DNA from: an uncultured Muribaculaceae bacterium
GTDB taxonomy: Bacteria; Bacteroidota; Bacteroidia; Bacteroidales; Muribaculaceae
NCBI GenBank assembly: GCA_910587355.1
Contig: CAJUKF010000072.1
Span: forward strand, 1 to 8,430
DNA: 8,430 nucleotides
Reading direction: 5' to 3'
Shown here: piece after piece, positions 6,927 to 8,430 of the stretch
Numbering within the stretch: position 1 is the first letter of the stretch
How the letters are laid out: the number at the start of each line of letters is the position of its first letter
Notes under the pieces: model-generated
Database searches by the model: none
Told to the model about the DNA's origin: nothing
Seen by the model: only the letters and a program-made list of their open reading frames with translations
Position numbers and translations under genes: made by a program

Positions 6927-7856
6927 GTGAGACGAATCTTTGCATGTGCTTCAGCCTTTATACTTTGTGGTACTGTCGCCCGGGGGACGATTCCATGTGA
7001 TAGCGTTCCCTCGCATAGCACTCTGCAAATCGCGGTGAGTGGAGCCGCCGCAGTTGTTGTAAATGCCGGAGTGACGGAAATTCTGAAGCACAGTGTGCAT
7101 GAGTTTCGTCCCGACCGCTCGGACAACAGCTCTTTTCCTTCGCGGCATACCTCATGGTCATTCACGGCTTCGACAATACTCAGCAACGAATTATACCGCT
7201 ATTCACCATGGTGGAGTGTGGGCGCGCAGGCAGCCGCGGCTGCCATAGCTTATCAGAGGGTTGCGTCGCGCAATCACTATGCGTCGGATGTCATCGCCGG
7301 AGCTGCCATAGGTATAGCTTCGACGGAATTAGGCTATTGGCTTGGACGAAAAATCACAGGCGCACCGTCGGTGTGGCATACAGGCGGCTGCATTGCGGAA
7401 TTTGACCCTAATGTTTCTCTTTCTTCTCAGGCAGTGTATAATTTTTCAAACGAATTATGTACGGCATTCGCTGTCGATATTGAAATGCGACTGCCACTGT
7501 CCGAACGGTGGGGAGGCATAGCTTCGTTAGGTGCAAAAGTTACGCCTGTAAAAACAGTTGCTGAAGGTATGCAGCCGCTTAACACACTTTCATTTCAAAT
7601 TGGTGGAGCAGGGCACTTCATATTGCCTGTGCGGTCGCTTGCGGTCGAACCTTTTATCACTGTTGGAGCTGTCCGCAATGCAGCCGACACACGCGGATTC
7701 GACCGTTATGGTTTCATAACCACCGCCGGAGCCGGAGTGCAATGGCGTCTCACGTCCCGATTTGGCTTCCGTGCAGATGCCGCATATCAGCTTTTCACGA
7801 CAGGCACCTCACATAATGCAATTTTGCTCCGTTTGGCCTCTGTAGCATTTTTCTGA
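6927..7856 (+). CDS. PAP2 acid phosphatase with a C-terminal outer-membrane beta-barrel-like domain
   Basis: This 309-residue protein starts at GTG; there is no in-frame ATG nearby, and GTG gives an immediate signal peptide (about 1-20). The PAP2 core is complete: KHSVHEFRP at residues 54-62 (K-x6-RP), PSRH at 71-74 with the catalytic His74, and RVASRNHYASD at 111-121 (R-x5-H-x3-D, His117 being the expected nucleophile). Hydrophobic stretches lie near 33-52, 97-110 and 121-138. From about 155 on the character changes to alternating hydrophobic/polar strands with glycine-aromatic turns. The protein ends in Phe-Phe, as outer-membrane barrel proteins often do. PAP2 enzymes remove phosphate from undecaprenyl pyrophosphate, lipid A or other phospholipids; which of these is not evident. 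It follows the GH3 gene by 25 bases in the same operon. No terminator is visible after it. Confidence 0.85.
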   Translation: MRRIFACASAFILCGTVARGTIPCDSVPSHSTLQIAVSGAAAVVVNAGVTEILKHSVHEFRPDRSDNSSFPSRHTSWSFTASTILSNELYRYSPWWSVGAQAAAAAIAYQRVASRNHYASDVIAGAAIGIASTELGYWLGRKITGAPSVWHTGGCIAEFDPNVSLSSQAVYNFSNELCTAFAVDIEMRLPLSERWGGIASLGAKVTPVKTVAEGMQPLNTLSFQIGGAGHFILPVRSLAVEPFITVGAVRNAADTRGFDRYGFITTAGAGVQWRLTSRFGFRADAAYQLFTTGTSHNAILLRLASVAFF

Positions 7857-7875
7857 TAAAAAATCTCAAAAAAAC

Positions 7876-7906
7876 TTGCACAGTTAATAAAAAAGCCGTA
7901 ACTTTG
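7876..7906 (+). promoter_or_regulatory. Strong Bacteroidota-type promoter of the tRNA-Lys gene
   Basis: TTG (7876-7878) is followed after 20 bases by a perfect -7 box TAACTTTG (7899-7906). Transcription should start around 7913, about 25 bases before the mature tRNA. The spacing and both boxes match the Bacteroidota housekeeping sigma-factor consensus. Confidence 0.8.
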
Positions 7907-7915
7907 CACCGCAAT

Positions 7916-7929
7916 TGAGGGAAACCTCA
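7916..7929 (+). other. Small GNRA-loop hairpin in the tRNA leader
   Basis: TGAGG (7916-7920) pairs with CCTCA (7925-7929) around a GAAA tetraloop. It would sit at or near the 5' end of the primary transcript, 8 bases before the mature tRNA. It may protect the precursor or guide 5' processing; this is inferred from structure only. Confidence 0.45.
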
Positions 7930-7937
7930 GAGCAAAA

Positions 7938-8011
<74 letters not shown>

Positions 8012-8034
8012 CTTATAAAGACCACAAAAAGTGG

Positions 8035-8075
8035 AAAATCACTGAAAATCAAGCATTTTCAGTGATTTTTATTTT
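8035..8075 (+). terminator. Intrinsic terminator after tRNA-Lys
   Basis: A perfect 15-base-pair stem, AAAATCACTGAAAAT (8035-8049) with its complement at 8055-8069, closes a 5-base loop CAAGC and runs into TTTTTATTTT. A smaller hairpin, CCAC-AAAAA-GTGG (8022-8034), immediately precedes it. The A-rich 5' side would give a U-tract in the other direction too, so it may also stop leftward transcription. Confidence 0.85.
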
Positions 8076-8114
8076 GTCCGAAACTCCAGAAATCGGCAAA
8101 ATATAGCAGTCTGC

Positions 8115-8163
8115 GGTGTACAAATCGGGAACAGTCCGAGAAAAATTAATTTTGTTCCCGATT
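8115..8163. repeat. Left inverted-repeat pair of the GGTGTACAAATCGGGAACAG motif
   Basis: The full 20-base motif GGTGTACAAATCGGGAACAG occupies 8115-8134. Part of it, AATCGGGAACA (8123-8133), is perfectly complemented by TGTTCCCGATT (8153-8163) across a 19-base AT-rich loop, giving an 11-base-pair stem. The second arm therefore contains a partial copy of the motif on the opposite strand. Confidence 0.6.
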
Positions 8164-8347
8164 GAAGAGGTAAGTATTTGATATACGCAATGATACGAAA
8201 TCGAGACTTGCCCTAAAACAGGCTGTTTTTCGGCGATTTTCCGAAAATGGGTTCAGACCCACCTTCATAATTCGGTAAATCATTGAAATCTATACTGATA
8301 AAAGTACAGACCCCACTTTCCCCGCCTCTTTAAGGCGGATTAGTCGC

Positions 8348-8394
8348 GGTGTACAGATGGTGAACAACGTCGATCTGTTCCCGATTTGCACACC
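8348..8394. repeat. Right inverted-repeat pair of the same motif
   Basis: CTGTTCCCGATTTGCACACC (8375-8394) is the reverse complement of the left motif at 8115-8134 with one mismatch in 20. A diverged plus-strand copy, GGTGTACAGATGGTGAACA (8348-8366), faces it across about 9 bases and would form an imperfect stem matching at about 15 of 19 positions. The left and right pairs thus enclose about 185 bases, with their full-length copies pointing towards each other. Confidence 0.6.
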
Positions 8395-8430
8395 TTCAAT
8401 GTTGATATTTCGCTGATTTTCAATTTTCTG

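Larger units (their letters stand above)
8076..8430. other. Gene-free, hairpin-rich region downstream of tRNA-Lys
   Basis: About 355 bases without a convincing coding frame on either strand. The region instead contains repeated short motifs in both orientations, described in separate entries. Further hairpins are TTTTCGG/CCGAAAA (8227-8233 and 8241-8247), TGGGT-TCAG-ACCCA (8248-8261) and CCGCCT-CTTTA-AGGCGG (8322-8338). A loose direct repeat, CAGACCCACCTT (8254-8265) and CAGACCCCACTTT (8307-8319), is also present. The only long open frame is 46 codons on the minus strand, open at the right edge and ending at a TAG at 8290-8292; it is too short to call. The location beside a tRNA gene suggests a mobile-element boundary, but no integrase or attachment duplicate is visible. 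Confidence 0.5.

Noticed and set aside
6032..7186. Long minus-strand open frame of 384 codons
   Set aside because: It lies antisense to the catalytic serine hydrolase domain and the start of the PAP2 gene, both with recognisable motifs. Its translation shows no domain and is explained by codon bias of the opposite strand.
8115..8394. CRISPR array or integron attC sites
   Set aside because: Repeats alternate in orientation, are few and diverged and have no regular spacers. The core GTTRRRY/RYYYAAC arrangement of attC is not present.
8290..8430. Minus-strand frame of 46 codons open at the right edge, possibly the tail of a gene
   Set aside because: A run this short is expected by chance fairly often, the translation is not recognisable, and it covers the repeat motif and hairpins, which explain the sequence better. 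Sequence to the right would decide.

Overview
The window looks like chromosomal DNA from a gut Bacteroidales bacterium, most likely in or near Muribaculaceae. The evidence is two near-perfect Bacteroidota promoters (a TTG or TTTG element about 20 bases before TAnnTTTG), the lack of Shine-Dalgarno sequences, and a glycoside hydrolase family 3/serine hydrolase fusion typical of Bacteroidales. The genus is an inference, since no rRNA is present.

Left part (1-2118, minus strand): a small accessory or defence-type cassette read leftwards. It holds a HigB-family toxin, an overlapping HigA-family antitoxin with a helix-turn-helix, and 41 bases later a DUF262 (GmrSD/ParB-like) gene. The DUF262 frame ends inside the histidine motif of its expected C-terminal DUF1524 nuclease domain, so the gene appears truncated or frameshifted. 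A single promoter with a palindrome between its -7 box and the toxin start codon precedes higB. No separate promoter is visible before the DUF262 gene, so the three genes are probably co-transcribed and repressed by the antitoxin. This part is visibly more AT-rich than the operon to its right.

Middle part (2119-7856, plus strand): an AT-rich divergent intergenic region with several inverted repeats, then a tight three-gene operon of exported hydrolases. These are a UshA-like lipoprotein 5'-nucleotidase, a 996-residue protein joining a NagZ-type GH3 beta-N-acetylhexosaminidase to a class C beta-lactamase-fold serine hydrolase, and a PAP2 phosphatase followed by a probable outer-membrane beta-barrel domain. 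Gaps are 9 and 25 bases. A shared role in periplasmic salvage of nucleotides, peptidoglycan fragments and phosphorylated lipids is plausible but inferred.

Right part (7857-8430): a tRNA-Lys(CTT) gene with its own strong promoter, a small leader hairpin and a strong intrinsic terminator. About 355 bases without a convincing gene follow, dense in short hairpins and containing four related copies of a motif of up to 20 bases in alternating orientation. This is the least explained stretch. It may be a degenerate mobile-element end or a recombinase-binding region beside the tRNA gene, but the window ends before that can be settled.
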